Below, piece after piece: positions 15,369 through 23,870 of a DNA stretch of 64,000 nucleotides (position 1 is its first letter; each line of letters begins with the position of its first letter). The DNA is taken from the NCBI RefSeq assembly GCF_935825525.1, contig NZ_CAKXZT010000117.1, positions 118,405 to 182,404 on the forward strand. The letters run 5' to 3'. A program made the position numbers and the translations under genes. The DNA comes from Mesorhizobium escarrei (GTDB lineage Bacteria > Pseudomonadota > Alphaproteobacteria > Rhizobiales > Rhizobiaceae). Below the pieces are notes generated by a model. That model worked only from the letters and a program-made list of their open reading frames with translations. It did not search any database and was not told the origin of the DNA.

Positions 15369-16094
15369 ATGCGCACCCTTGTTGTGTTTGCTGTGTCCCT
15401 CCTTGCCCAGTTTGCAACTTCGCTCGCCGCGCATGCCGGCGATGTCGCCGAGCTTGAAATCCTCGGCTTCACTGCGGATGGGGGCGCCTTCGCTTTCGAG
15501 GAATATGGCGTCCAGGACGGATCGGGATTTCCCTATGCCAATCGCTATTACATCAACACGGCCGACGACAGTTTTATCAAGGGCACGCCGATCAGGGTGC
15601 GGCTTGACGACGAGAACGCAACGCTCGACGCGGCGCGTCTTGCAGCTCGGCAAAAAGGCGAAGCTATCATCGAACAGGCGGATTTGACCGCGAATCGCGG
15701 CGTCACCGCCGGCTTCAACCCGGTCACCGAACTTTCGGCCGATCCATTCCGCATGGTGGTCAACCCGCGGCCGATCTTTTCGCCGGTCGACGATCCGCTC
15801 GAGTTCCGGCTCGACGAGATCGGCATGAACGACACGGAAGCCTGCCAGAGCCTTGGCGAGATCAACGGCTTTCGCTTGCTGCGCATCGAGGCGAAAGACG
15901 GCGGCAAGACTGAACTCCTGCACGAAGACAAGTCGATCCCCAAAAGCAGAGGCTGCCCGAACGGCTATCGGATCGGCGCGGTGCAGACATTTTCCATGCA
16001 GGGCCTCAGCGCCTATGCCGTGCTGATCGCGGTGCGCCAGTACGGCTTCGAAGGGCCGGATTTTCGCTGGATCGCGGTGACCGGCCGACTGTGA
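15369..16094 (+). CDS. DUF2259 domain secreted protein
   Basis: 241-aa exported protein. Residues 1-23 (MRTLVVFAVSLLAQFATSLAAHA) are a signal peptide. The mature region AELEILGFTADGGAFAFEEYGVQDGSGFPYANRYYINTADDSFIKGTPIRVRLDDE is the DUF2259 signature, and the end AVLIAVRQYGFEGPDFRWIAVTGRL is conserved in the family. Its stop overlaps the GTG start of the following membrane protein gene (GTGA), so the two are translationally coupled. Function unknown, probably periplasmic. Confidence 0.88.
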   Translation: MRTLVVFAVSLLAQFATSLAAHAGDVAELEILGFTADGGAFAFEEYGVQDGSGFPYANRYYINTADDSFIKGTPIRVRLDDENATLDAARLAARQKGEAIIEQADLTANRGVTAGFNPVTELSADPFRMVVNPRPIFSPVDDPLEFRLDEIGMNDTEACQSLGEINGFRLLRIEAKDGGKTELLHEDKSIPKSRGCPNGYRIGAVQTFSMQGLSAYAVLIAVRQYGFEGPDFRWIAVTGRL

Positions 16095-16609
16095 CGCCGC
16101 TTCCCGTCATACGCAACCGGGTCCTGGATCGCATCCGCAACGCCTTGCCGTCGCCGCGCGCCGCGGTTTGCGGCGCCCTGCTATGGGCCGCAGCGATGGG
16201 CGCCAGCGCGCTTGTCAATCTGCTGCTGGACGACTGGGTGACCCCGGCAAATATTCGCTTCGTCTCGTTGCTCTATGCGGCGGGCGGTGCGCTGGCCTAT
16301 CCGGTTGGCCTGTTCCTGGCGCGGCTCGTCTCGCTCGGAAGGCATTGGCAAGTTGCCTTGGCGGCCGCGTTTGTCTGCCTTCTTACCACCACGATCGGCT
16401 TCACCGGTGGGCTCTTTGCGCTGCAATACCGTTCCTACTATGCCCAGTGGCATGAACCTGCACTGACCATCGCCTGGTCCATCCAGTTCGTGCACACCGT
16501 AGCAACCGCGTTCTATCAATTCATCGTGCTGGGCATCCGGCTTTATTTTCCGCTCGGGTTCATCGCGCTTGCACTCGCCAGCATCTGGTTTGCGCGGCAG
16601 CAGCGTTGA
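16091..16609 (+). CDS. Hypothetical integral membrane protein (4 TM segments)
   Basis: 172-aa protein with a basic cytoplasmic N-terminus and about four hydrophobic segments: AAVCGALLWAAAMGASALVNLLL, IRFVSLLYAAGGALAYPVGLFLARLV, VALAAAFVCLLTTTIGFTGGLFAL and FYQFIVLGIRLYFPLGFIALALASIW. I do not recognise a family. The GTG start overlaps the stop of the DUF2259 gene, so the pair may form an envelope unit. No catalytic motifs are visible. Confidence 0.75.
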   Translation: MTPLPVIRNRVLDRIRNALPSPRAAVCGALLWAAAMGASALVNLLLDDWVTPANIRFVSLLYAAGGALAYPVGLFLARLVSLGRHWQVALAAAFVCLLTTTIGFTGGLFALQYRSYYAQWHEPALTIAWSIQFVHTVATAFYQFIVLGIRLYFPLGFIALALASIWFARQQR

Positions 16610-16668
16610 GCATTTTGTCTGCCTCTGTTACGACGCGGGCGAACGCCCTCGCAAGTCAGGATTGACCG

Positions 16669-17976
16669 ATGATCCCTCGCTACTCCCGGCCGGAAATGGT
16701 GGCCATCTGGTCGCCCGAGACCCGGTTCCGCATCTGGTTCGAGATCGAGGCCTACGCTTGCGACGCGCTGGCCGAGCTCGGCGTGATCCCGAAGGAAGCC
16801 GCCAAAACCATTTGGGAAAAAGGCGGGGCCGCGAAGTTCGACGTCGAGGCCATCGACGAGATCGAGCGCGTCACCAAGCACGACGTCATCGCCTTTCTCA
16901 CCCACCTCAGCGAATTCGTCGGGCCGGACGCCCGCTTCATTCATCAGGGCATGACATCCTCGGACGTTCTCGACACCTGCTTTGCCGTGCAGCTCACCCG
17001 CGCCAGCGACATCCTTCTGGCCGACATCGACGGCCTGCTTGCGGCGCTCAAGCGCCGCGCTTTCGAACACAAGGACACAATCACCATCGGCCGCAGCCAC
17101 GGCATCCATGCCGAGCCGACCACCTTCGGTGTGAAGCTGGCGCAGGCCTATGCCGAATTCTCGCGCTGCCGCGAACGGCTGGTGCACGCGCGTGAGGATA
17201 TTGCGACGTGCGCCATATCAGGTGCTGTCGGCACCTTCGCCAACATCGACCCCTATGTCGAAGAGCATGTGGCGAAGAAACTCGGATTGAAGCCGGAGCC
17301 AGCGTCGACGCAGGTGATCCCGCGCGACCGACACGCGATGTTCTTCGCGACGCTCGGTGTCATCGCATCGTCGATCGAACGGCTAGCGATCGAGATCCGC
17401 CATCTGCAGCGCACCGAGGTGCTGGAGGCGGAAGAGTATTTTTCGCCCGGACAGAAAGGCTCGTCGGCGATGCCGCACAAGCGTAACCCGGTGCTTACCG
17501 AAAACCTCACCGGGCTTGCGCGCATGGTGCGTTCCTTCGCGCTACCGGCGATGGAGAACGTGGCGCTCTGGCACGAGCGCGATATCTCGCATTCGTCGGT
17601 CGAGCGCATGATCGGCCCGGATGCGACCGTGACGCTCGATTTTGCGCTGTCGCGGCTGACCAGTGTCATCGACAGATTGCTCGTCTATCCCGACAACATG
17701 CTGAAGAACATGAACAAGTTCCGCGGCCTCGTGCATTCGCAGCGTGTGCTACTGGCGCTGACCCAGGCCGGTGTCAGCCGTGAGGAAGCCTACCGGCTGG
17801 TGCAGAGAAACGCCATGAAAGTGTGGGAGCAAGGCGCTGATTTCCTTGAGGAACTTTTGGCTGACAAAGAGGTCACCGCAGCCTTGCCCGAAGCCGAGAT
17901 TCGTGAAAAATTCGACCTCGGCTATCATACCAAGCATATCGACACGATCTTCAAGCGGGTGTTCGGAGAAGCGTGA
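16669..17976 (+). CDS. purB: Adenylosuccinate lyase
   Basis: 435-aa enzyme of the fumarase/aspartase superfamily. It cleaves SAICAR to AICAR and adenylosuccinate to AMP. Signature SSAMPHKRNPV (the flexible catalytic loop), IGRSHGIHAEPTTFG with the catalytic His, and HQGMTSSDVLDTC substrate-binding loop are all present. Full length with a strong match to the short bacterial PurB type. Other purine genes (purC, S, Q, L) lie 4-12 kb downstream on the same strand but not in one operon with it. Its stop overlaps the start of the broken hydrolase gene. Confidence 0.97.
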   Translation: MIPRYSRPEMVAIWSPETRFRIWFEIEAYACDALAELGVIPKEAAKTIWEKGGAAKFDVEAIDEIERVTKHDVIAFLTHLSEFVGPDARFIHQGMTSSDVLDTCFAVQLTRASDILLADIDGLLAALKRRAFEHKDTITIGRSHGIHAEPTTFGVKLAQAYAEFSRCRERLVHAREDIATCAISGAVGTFANIDPYVEEHVAKKLGLKPEPASTQVIPRDRHAMFFATLGVIASSIERLAIEIRHLQRTEVLEAEEYFSPGQKGSSAMPHKRNPVLTENLTGLARMVRSFALPAMENVALWHERDISHSSVERMIGPDATVTLDFALSRLTSVIDRLLVYPDNMLKNMNKFRGLVHSQRVLLALTQAGVSREEAYRLVQRNAMKVWEQGADFLEELLADKEVTAALPEAEIREKFDLGYHTKHIDTIFKRVFGEA

Positions 17977-18549
17977 TGATTTCGGCGGCCGGCGATTTCG
18001 ATTTTCTCGCCCTGCCGGGGCGCGGCAATTCCGGGCCGGATCACTGGATGTCGCATTGGTGCCGGGCGTTCCCCAACTCGAGCCGCGTGCTGCAGGCCGA
18101 ATGGGACAGGCCGGCACCTGAGGACTGGATCGGCCGGGTGGACGGTCGAAGGAAGGATCAGGATCCTCGACATTGGTTGCAGCGACCAGCAACGCGCCCG
18201 CAACCTTGTTGAGCTGGCTTTCGCTGGCGCCGGCCGCCCACTTCACCGCCGTCGCCACCGCCAGCGAGTGCGCAAGCAGCACAACACGCCGAGGTGCCGC
18301 GGCAATCGCGGCCTTGTTCGTCCCTTTGCGCCGATGCCGCTGAAACGCTTGCCGTTTCCGACCCTGGTGGTGGCAAGCCCCACCGATCCGCGCGTCACCT
18401 TCGACCAGGCAACGGCCTTCGCTGCTGCCTGGGGCGCGGACCTCGCCGATGCAGGCGATCTCGGCCATATGGGAAACGAGACCCACCTCGGCCTTTGGCC
18501 GGCGGGCCTGCTCATGCTCGGCCGCCTGCTGGAAAAGGCTCGGCTCTAA
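17976..18549 (+). pseudogene. RBBP9/YdeN-type serine hydrolase disrupted by an internal inversion
   Basis: N-terminus (FDFLALPGRGNSGPDHWMSHW, QAEWDRPAPEDWIGRVD) and C-terminus (PMPLKRLPFPTLVVASPTDPRVTFDQA, DLGHMGNETHLGLWP) read on the plus strand in two different frames and match the intact paralogue at 19684-20232. The missing centre, with RRVVLLAHSLAVATAV (nucleophile Ser) and VAGALLVAATNVEDPD, is encoded on the minus strand between 18145 and 18318. Flipping that segment joins it in frame with the C-terminus (FDRP-FAPMPLKR), while the N-terminus remains one base out of frame. The whole locus is 574 bp, equal to 191 codons plus one base. Hence it is a pseudogene as it stands. The ATG overlaps the purB stop. 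Confidence 0.9.
18145..18318 (-). other. Inverted 174-bp segment inside the broken hydrolase gene
   Basis: Bounded by 5-bp inverted repeats GGACG (18140-18144) and CGTCC (18319-18323). The minus strand encodes 58 residues without a stop that supply exactly the region absent from the plus-strand gene, including the catalytic serine in LLAHSLA. Confidence 0.85.
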
Positions 18550-18565
18550 CAGGCTTCCATAACGC

Positions 18566-19378
18566 TCAAGCCTTGCCGGGAACGGTCCTGATCACCGTTC
18601 CCCATGGGTCCTCGCGGGTTGTTGCATCAGTCACGTTGTCCGACCGCATTTCGACCCAGGCCAGGCCGGACCGAGACGGATCGCGACGGCCGGCGCCGGC
18701 GCTCTGCCACGCATTGGCGCCGATGTGGTGGTGATAGCCGCCTGAGGACAGGAAAACCGCCGCGCTGCCATATTTCGCCACCGTGTCGAAGCCGAACTCC
18801 TGGTGCCACCAGGCCTCGGCGTCTTCCGGCCGACCGACGCGCAAATGGACATGGCCGATGATGCTGTTATCCGGCATGCCCTGCCAGCCGGAATCGCCGG
18901 CCGGCAATTCGGCGACGACCGACGAAATATTCAGCCGTTCGGTCGCCATCGCTATCTTGTCACCATTCCACTTCCAGTCCTCATGGCGGCGGTCGGCATA
19001 GATCTCGATGCCGTTGCCTTCAGGATCGGTCAGGTAGAGCGCCTCGCTGACCAGATGGTCGGAAGCGCCGTCGATGCCGATATTGCTGGCGATGGCGTGG
19101 TTGATCCAGCGCCCGAGGTCGGCCCGGCTGGGCAGCAGGAAGGCAGTGTGGAAGAGGCCGGCGCTGCGCGGATCGTCGGGCTTTGCCGCTGCATCCGCCT
19201 CGATGTCGAGCAAGGGACGATTGGCGGCGCCCAGCGTAATCGTGCCGCCGGCGCGGCTCAGTTCCCGCAGACCGACGACGTCGTGATAATAGGCAGCGAG
19301 ATTTTCGGCATCTCGCGCCCGCAACCCGACGCGGGCAACGCTGACCGGGGTCGTGGCGGCAAAAGGCAATTCGCTCAT
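18566..19378 (-). CDS. VOC family protein (glyoxalase/extradiol dioxygenase-like)
   Basis: 270-aa protein with two vicinal-oxygen-chelate repeats: SVARVGLRARDAENLAAYYHDVVGLREL (domain 1) through YLTDPEGNGIEIYADR, then IGHVHLRVGRPEDAEAWWHQEFGFDTVAKYG (domain 2). The pattern resembles CatE-like catechol-2,3-dioxygenases; metal ligands His/His/Glu can be assigned in HTAF, GHVHLRV and NGIEIY. ATG 19378 with GGAGA upstream is given, but the frame continues upstream through a credible twin-arginine leader (LTRRTMVGGAGLLALGIS), so the product may be exported from an alternative start. Substrate unknown. Confidence 0.8.
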   Translation of the reverse strand: MSELPFAATTPVSVARVGLRARDAENLAAYYHDVVGLRELSRAGGTITLGAANRPLLDIEADAAAKPDDPRSAGLFHTAFLLPSRADLGRWINHAIASNIGIDGASDHLVSEALYLTDPEGNGIEIYADRRHEDWKWNGDKIAMATERLNISSVVAELPAGDSGWQGMPDNSIIGHVHLRVGRPEDAEAWWHQEFGFDTVAKYGSAAVFLSSGGYHHHIGANAWQSAGAGRRDPSRSGLAWVEMRSDNVTDATTREDPWGTVIRTVPGKA

Positions 19379-19598
19379 CGAAGTCTCCGTCTGGGCGGCC
19401 TTCGACGAGATCCCCAAAGCCAGGAGCCCGGCGCCACCTACCATTGTACGTCGTGTCAGTTCCAAATCCTGGGTCTCATGTACACGGCTGTTTCTTTTCC
19501 CGATGACAGATCGTCGTTCGCGATCGTTCACACAAGACGCCAAGAAGCGAACATGGTGTTCACTATTGTGAGCAATCGCAAATGATCAGACCCAGTTG

Positions 19599-19645
19599 CG
19601 CATGATCTTATCCAAAAACCGCTTCACACTTTTTGGGATCATGCG
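19599..19645. repeat. Rhizobial palindromic element
   Basis: Perfect 9-bp arms CGCATGATC (19599-19607) and GATCATGCG (19637-19645), with inner CCAAAAA / TTTTTGG pairing. Located between the divergent VOC and hydrolase genes. Same family as 9501-9548 and 29387-29432. Confidence 0.75.
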
Positions 19646-19683
19646 TGGTTGCACGAAACTGTGTCCTTCGTTACATGCGCGCC

Positions 19684-20232
19684 ATGAAAGTCAGGGATGC
19701 AGACATTCTCATCGTGCCGGGCTACACCAATTCTGGCCCCGACCATTGGCAGAGCCGCTGGCAATCGAAGTTGTCGACGGCGCGGCGCGTCGAGCAGGCG
19801 GAATGGTCGAAGCCAGTGCGCGAGGATTGGACGGCGAGCGTGGCGAAGGCGGTGAACGAGGCCGAGCGGCCGGTCGTCATCGTCGCGCACTCACTCGGCG
19901 TCGCCGCCGTGATCCAGGCAATGCCCCAGTTCCAACGCCCGGTCGCCGGAGCCTTCTTCGTGGCGCCGCCCGACGTCGCCAACCCCAAGATAAAACCCAG
20001 GCACCTGATGACCTTCGGCCCTTATCCACGCGAGCCGCTGGCATTTCCCTCGGTGATGATCGCCAGCCGCAACGACCCGTTCTGCACGTTCGAGGTGGCC
20101 GAGGACATCGCCGGCGCCTGGGGTTCACTGTTCATCGACGCTGGCGAGGCCGGACATCTCAACGCCGATTCCGGCTTCGGCCCATGGCCGGAAGGCTCGA
20201 TGACGTTCGCCAAATTCCTGACGGGTCTTTAG
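19684..20232 (+). CDS. RBBP9/YdeN family alpha/beta hydrolase (intact)
   Basis: 182-aa serine hydrolase of the RBBP9/YdeN family. Motifs: ILIVPGYTNSGPDHWQSRWQ at the N-terminus, VVIVAHSLGVAAVI (nucleophile Ser), ASRNDPFCTFEVAED (acid) and EAGHLNADSGFG (His). Cytoplasmic esterase or peptidase-like enzyme of unknown substrate. It is a clear paralogue of the inverted pseudogene 1.1 kb upstream; together they flank the VOC gene. ATG 19684 is the family start. Its stop overlaps by 4 nt with that of the convergent aldolase gene. Confidence 0.92.
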   Translation: MKVRDADILIVPGYTNSGPDHWQSRWQSKLSTARRVEQAEWSKPVREDWTASVAKAVNEAERPVVIVAHSLGVAAVIQAMPQFQRPVAGAFFVAPPDVANPKIKPRHLMTFGPYPREPLAFPSVMIASRNDPFCTFEVAEDIAGAWGSLFIDAGEAGHLNADSGFGPWPEGSMTFAKFLTGL

Positions 20233-21005
20233 GATTCTTCGATCGAGTCCCTCACGCTCTTCAGCAGGGTCTTTGCCCCCAGACCGATCAGCGCGTGCTC
20301 GGAGCCCATCGCCAGCAGCCGGTAGCCCATCGACACCACACGGCCGGCGATGGCCGGCTCGATGACGTAGATCGCGGCATGCTTGCCGGCCTTGCGTGTC
20401 CGCTCGGCGATCGAGGCAACTGTTTCCATCATGCTTTCGAGCGTCGAGTTGACGGCGGCGCCGTTCGACCAGGCAATCGAAAAATCCGATGGGCCGAGGA
20501 AGATGCCATCGATACCCGGCGTGTCGAGGATGCCGTCGAGCGCATCGAGCGCGGCGCGCGTTTCGACCATGGCGAAGGCCATGGTACGCGCGTTACTGTC
20601 GCGCAGCCAGTCGGCATAGTCGCCCTTGCCATGACGCGGAAAGGCATAGGTCGGGCCCCAGGAACGCTCGCCGAGCGGCGGATACTTCATGGCGGCAGCG
20701 AACAGCCTGGCATCTGCCACCGAATTCACCATCGGCGCAATCACCGCCTCTGCTCCGAAATCGAGCGCGCGGCTGGCCATGTCGAAGCGGCCGACCGGAA
20801 TGCGCACCAGCGCCGGTTTGTTGGCGGCCAGCACCGGCCCAAGGCCGCGCAGCACGCTGTCCTCGTGATGTCCGCCATGCTGCATGTCGAGCGTGACGGC
20901 ATCGAAACCTTGTCTGGCAAGAATCTCGACCGTCAGGGCATCAGGCACGCCGGACCAAGCGGTGCACAAGGTTTCATCGGCCAAAAGGCGTGACTTGAGG
21001 GACAT
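20229..21005 (-). CDS. HpcH/HpaI family aldolase
   Basis: 258-aa class II (metal-dependent) aldolase of the HpcH/HpaI/GarL/RhmA family. Visible: LARQGFDAVTLDMQHG, ALVRIPVGRFDMASRALDFGAEAVIAPMVNSVADAR (metal-binding region), FAMVETRAALDALDGILDTPGIDGIFLGPSDFS. It should cleave 2-keto-3-deoxy sugar acids or 4-hydroxy-2-oxo acids to pyruvate and an aldehyde; substrate not determined. ATG at 21005 has AAGGAAGG upstream. A perfect 10-bp palindrome (21028-21058) sits in the 5' leader. Confidence 0.92.
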   Translation of the reverse strand: MSLKSRLLADETLCTAWSGVPDALTVEILARQGFDAVTLDMQHGGHHEDSVLRGLGPVLAANKPALVRIPVGRFDMASRALDFGAEAVIAPMVNSVADARLFAAAMKYPPLGERSWGPTYAFPRHGKGDYADWLRDSNARTMAFAMVETRAALDALDGILDTPGIDGIFLGPSDFSIAWSNGAAVNSTLESMMETVASIAERTRKAGKHAAIYVIEPAIAGRVVSMGYRLLAMGSEHALIGLGAKTLLKSVRDSIEES

Positions 21006-21027
21006 GGGCGCCTTCCTTAATTCAATC

Positions 21028-21058
21028 TCGCATCGGCCCAAAATCGGCCCGATGCGAG
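21028..21058. repeat. Short palindromic element in aldolase leader
   Basis: CTCGCATCGG (21028-21037) and CCGATGCGAG (21049-21058) form a perfect 10-bp inverted repeat around CCCAAAATCGG. Similar to the GCATCGG-type element at 8741-8801 and the partial copy at 34365. Confidence 0.7.
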
Positions 21059-21210
21059 GAGTCAAAGTTTGAGAGCGTACTTCGTGCGTCCGAATGGATG
21101 CATGTCGCTCTAATGCAGTTCAGCCGGAAACAGCTGCAAAGGCAAAGAAAAACCGCCCGGAGGGGCGAGGCGGTCGATTGGTCCAGCGTTCGATTGGCTC
21201 AGAGCAAGGA

Positions 21211-21531
21211 TCAGGTGTTCTTGATCTGCTCGATTGCCTGCGCCATCAGATCGTCCATGGTGCGGCGAATCTGGTGGTCCGACTGGACGACCCCGGCTTC
21301 GTCGAAATCCTTGCGGATCTTGCGGAAAACGTCGTGGTCGCCGGCTTCCTCGATATCGGCGAGGACGACCTGGCTGGCATAGGCTTCGGCGTCGGCCCCG
21401 GCCTTGCCGAGCTTTTCGGCGGCCCACAGGCCGAGCGCCTTATTGCGGCGGGCCGCGGCTTTGAACCGGAGTTCCTCGTCGATTACGAATTTGCGCTCGA
21501 AGCCCTCCTCGCGATCTTTCATGCTGCTCAT
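21211..21531 (-). CDS. DUF1476 / ATPase inhibitor subunit zeta
   Basis: 106-aa helical protein. MSSMKDREEGFERKFVIDEELRFKAAARRNKALGLWAAEKLG is the DUF1476 signature. In alphaproteobacteria this family is the zeta subunit that inhibits the F1 motor of ATP synthase in the hydrolysis direction through its N-terminal region, with a four-helix body. The length and the Phe/Lys-rich N-terminus fit. ATG 21531 is chosen by family; a second ATG three codons on is possible. Monocistronic, cytoplasmic, bound to F1. Confidence 0.93.
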   Translation of the reverse strand: MSSMKDREEGFERKFVIDEELRFKAAARRNKALGLWAAEKLGKAGADAEAYASQVVLADIEEAGDHDVFRKIRKDFDEAGVVQSDHQIRRTMDDLMAQAIEQIKNT

Positions 21532-21808
21532 GGCATCCCTCCGGTCAAATCCGATTTGGTTGGCAGTCGAAATATGTGTATCGCCCTGCACAAACCAAAA
21601 GGCCGCGGGCCGGTCAATATGCTACGTCACTTGCTGCGCTGCGGCATTTCATTCCGGAAAGCGGTGATTGAAAGGATTTGCCGATTGAGCAAACAGTGCG
21701 ATTGGGATAGACACCGGCATTGAACCCCTACCGTTGCCGCACTAATTTAGGCGGACGGACAGGAACTGGTCGCTTGCCGCCTGCCCGGAAATCCAGAGAA
21801 AACATCAG

Positions 21809-22603
21809 ATGAAAAATCGCCGCCGCATTTATGAAGGCAAGGCCAAGATCCTCTATGAGGGCCCTGAGCCGGGAACACTGATCCAGTTCTTCAAGGACGA
21901 CGCGACCGCTTTCAACAAGAAAAAGCACGAAATCGTCGATGGCAAGGGTGTGCTCAACAACCGCATTTCCGAGCACATCTTCAACCATCTCAACCGGATG
22001 GGCATTCCGACCCATTTCATCCGCCGGCTCAACATGCGCGAGCAGCTGATCAAGGAAGTCGAGATCATCCCGCTCGAGGTGGTCGTGCGCAACGTCGCCG
22101 CCGGCTCGCTGGCCAAGCGTCTTGGCATCGAGGAAGGCACCGTGCTGCCGCGCTCGATCATCGAATTCTATTACAAGGCCGATGCGCTCGACGACCCGAT
22201 GGTGTCTGAAGAGCACATCACCGCTTTCGGCTGGGCAAGCCCGCAGGAGATCGACGACGTCATGGCGCTGGCCATCCGCGTCAACGACTTCCTCTCCGGC
22301 CTGTTCATGGGCGTCGGCATCCAGCTCGTCGACTTCAAGATCGAATGCGGCCGGCTGTTCGAAGGCGACATGATGCGCATCGTCGTTGCCGACGAGATCT
22401 CGCCGGACTCGTGCCGTCTGTGGGACGTGGCGACCCAGGACAAGCTCGACAAGGATCGTTTCCGCCGCGACATGGGCGGCTTGGTCGAAGCCTATCAGGA
22501 AGTCGCCCGCCGCCTCGGCATCATGAACGAGAACGAGCCGCCGCGTCCCGCTGGACCAGTGCTCGTCGCCTCGACCGATGGCGTCAAAGGCAAGCCGCAC
22601 TGA
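21809..22603 (+). CDS. purC: Phosphoribosylaminoimidazole-succinocarboxamide synthase
   Basis: 264-aa SAICAR synthetase that ligates CAIR and aspartate with ATP. Typical start [33 protein letters not shown] (ATP-binding), then [17 protein letters not shown] and [34 protein letters not shown] (substrate/metal binding). Full length. First gene of the purC-purS-unknown-purQ run. Confidence 0.97.
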   Translation: MKNRRRIYEGKAKILYEGPEPGTLIQFFKDDATAFNKKKHEIVDGKGVLNNRISEHIFNHLNRMGIPTHFIRRLNMREQLIKEVEIIPLEVVVRNVAAGSLAKRLGIEEGTVLPRSIIEFYYKADALDDPMVSEEHITAFGWASPQEIDDVMALAIRVNDFLSGLFMGVGIQLVDFKIECGRLFEGDMMRIVVADEISPDSCRLWDVATQDKLDKDRFRRDMGGLVEAYQEVARRLGIMNENEPPRPAGPVLVASTDGVKGKPH

Positions 22604-22645
22604 GATTTTTTGCCGCTCAATACTGCGAACAGGAGCATGTCCAGC

Positions 22646-22888
22646 GTGATCAAGGCCCGCATTACCGTCACCCTCAAGAACGGCGTGCTCGACCCGCAAG
22701 GCAAGGCGATCGAACACGCATTGTCCGGGATGGGCTTTGACGGCGTCGGCCAGGTGCGGCAGGGCAAGGTTTTCGATGTCGAGCTTGCTGAGAGCGACAA
22801 GGCCAAGGCCGAAGCCGATCTCAAAGCTATGTGTGACAAGCTTCTGGCGAATACGGTGATTGAGAACTATAGTGTGGCCATTACCTGA
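22646..22888 (+). CDS. purS: Phosphoribosylformylglycinamidine synthase subunit PurS
   Basis: 80-aa small structural subunit of the three-protein FGAM synthase (PurS, PurQ, PurL). KARITVTLKNGVLDPQGKAIEHALSGMGFDGVGQVRQGKVFDVEL is the family signature. GTG at 22646 is preferred: AGGAG lies nine bases upstream and PurS proteins begin M-IKA; the ATG at 22637 has the AGGAG too close. Dimeric PurS bridges PurQ and PurL and helps channel ammonia. Confidence 0.95.
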   Translation: MIKARITVTLKNGVLDPQGKAIEHALSGMGFDGVGQVRQGKVFDVELAESDKAKAEADLKAMCDKLLANTVIENYSVAIT

Positions 22889-22906
22889 GGTTGTGCCGGA
22901 GGGTAT

Positions 22907-23161
22907 ATGACTGAGGCCACGAACGAGTTGATGTACGAACTCCTGAATCGCGTACACCACGAAGTTGCTGAACTTCGACAAGATGTTTCCGGAGTGAAGC
23001 GGGAGTTGAACGTCGTTCGGGGTCACATGGTCGCAACCCAAAACGACATCCATAACATTTACGGCATTCTTGGCCGTCAGGACGATCGTCTCGAACGCAT
23101 AGAGCGCCGTCTCGAATTGCGCGAACTCGCCGAAGCCCAGAGGCCTTTCGAACCGAAATGA
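22907..23161 (+). CDS. Small coiled-coil protein inside the purine operon
   Basis: 84-aa charged helical protein that I do not recognise. The sequence has a heptad-like pattern: [26 protein letters not shown], then [18 protein letters not shown], typical of a two-part coiled coil. No signal peptide or membrane segment. GGAGGG sits right before its ATG, and its stop overlaps the purQ start (ATGA), so it is translated with purS and purQ. Location hints at an accessory role with FGAM synthase or simply a hitch-hiker; no function can be given. Confidence 0.8.
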   Translation: MTEATNELMYELLNRVHHEVAELRQDVSGVKRELNVVRGHMVATQNDIHNIYGILGRQDDRLERIERRLELRELAEAQRPFEPK

Positions 23162-23826
23162 AATCAGCAGTAGTCCTCCTCCCTGGCCTCAACCGTGACC
23201 GCGACATGATCGCGGCGCTGACCAAGATTTCGGGAACGCCGCCGGTCACCGTCTGGCAGACCGATAGCGAAATCCCCGATGTCGACCTGATCGCCATTCC
23301 GGGGGGCTTCTCCTTCGGCGATTATCTGCGCTGCGGCGCCATTGCCGCGCGCATGCCGGTGATGCGGGCGGTCTCCGAAATGGCGGCCAAGGGGGTCATG
23401 GTCATCGGCGTCTGCAACGGCTTCCAGATCCTGGTCGAGGCCGGCCTGCTGCCGGGCGCCTTGATGCGCAACACGTCGCTGAAATTCGTCTGCCGGCAAG
23501 TCAAGCTGCAGATCGCCAACGCCAACACGATGTTCACCCGCCGCTATCAGCCGGGCCAGATCATTCGCTCGCCGGTGGCGCATCATGACGGCAATTATTT
23601 TGCCGACGCCGAGACGCTTCGCAGGCTCGAAGGCGAAGGCCAGGTCGTGTTCCGCTATGCTGAAGGCACCAATCCCAACGGCTCGATCAACGATATTGCC
23701 GGCATCATCAACGGCCAGGGCAATGTGCTCGGCCTGATGCCGCATCCCGAGAATCTGATCGAAGCGGCGCATGGCGGCAGCGACGGCCGGGCACTGTTCG
23801 AAAGTGCCCTTGGTATCGCCGCTTGA
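23158..23826 (+). CDS. purQ: Phosphoribosylformylglycinamidine synthase glutaminase subunit PurQ
   Basis: 222-aa class I glutamine amidotransferase that feeds ammonia to PurL. Catalytic triad visible: Cys86 in GVCNGFQ, His196 and Glu198 in MPHPENL. N-terminal [17 protein letters not shown] and [17 protein letters not shown] are typical of PurQ. Coupled by a 4-nt overlap to the small coiled-coil gene. purL is separated from it by three genes. Confidence 0.97.
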   Translation: MKSAVVLLPGLNRDRDMIAALTKISGTPPVTVWQTDSEIPDVDLIAIPGGFSFGDYLRCGAIAARMPVMRAVSEMAAKGVMVIGVCNGFQILVEAGLLPGALMRNTSLKFVCRQVKLQIANANTMFTRRYQPGQIIRSPVAHHDGNYFADAETLRRLEGEGQVVFRYAEGTNPNGSINDIAGIINGQGNVLGLMPHPENLIEAAHGGSDGRALFESALGIAA

Positions 23827-23870
23827 TATCTTCAGCGTTCGTCTTTTTCCGAATTCGACATAGGCGACGC

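Noticed and set aside
17749..18486. 245-codon minus-strand gene across the broken hydrolase
   Set aside because: Only its central 58 residues are hydrolase-like; the flanks are antisense to the plus-strand parts of the same gene and to purB, which is explained by an internal inversion.
19596..20993. 465-codon frame across the intact hydrolase and the antisense of the aldolase
   Set aside because: Spans two unrelated real genes in the wrong frames; no start signals.
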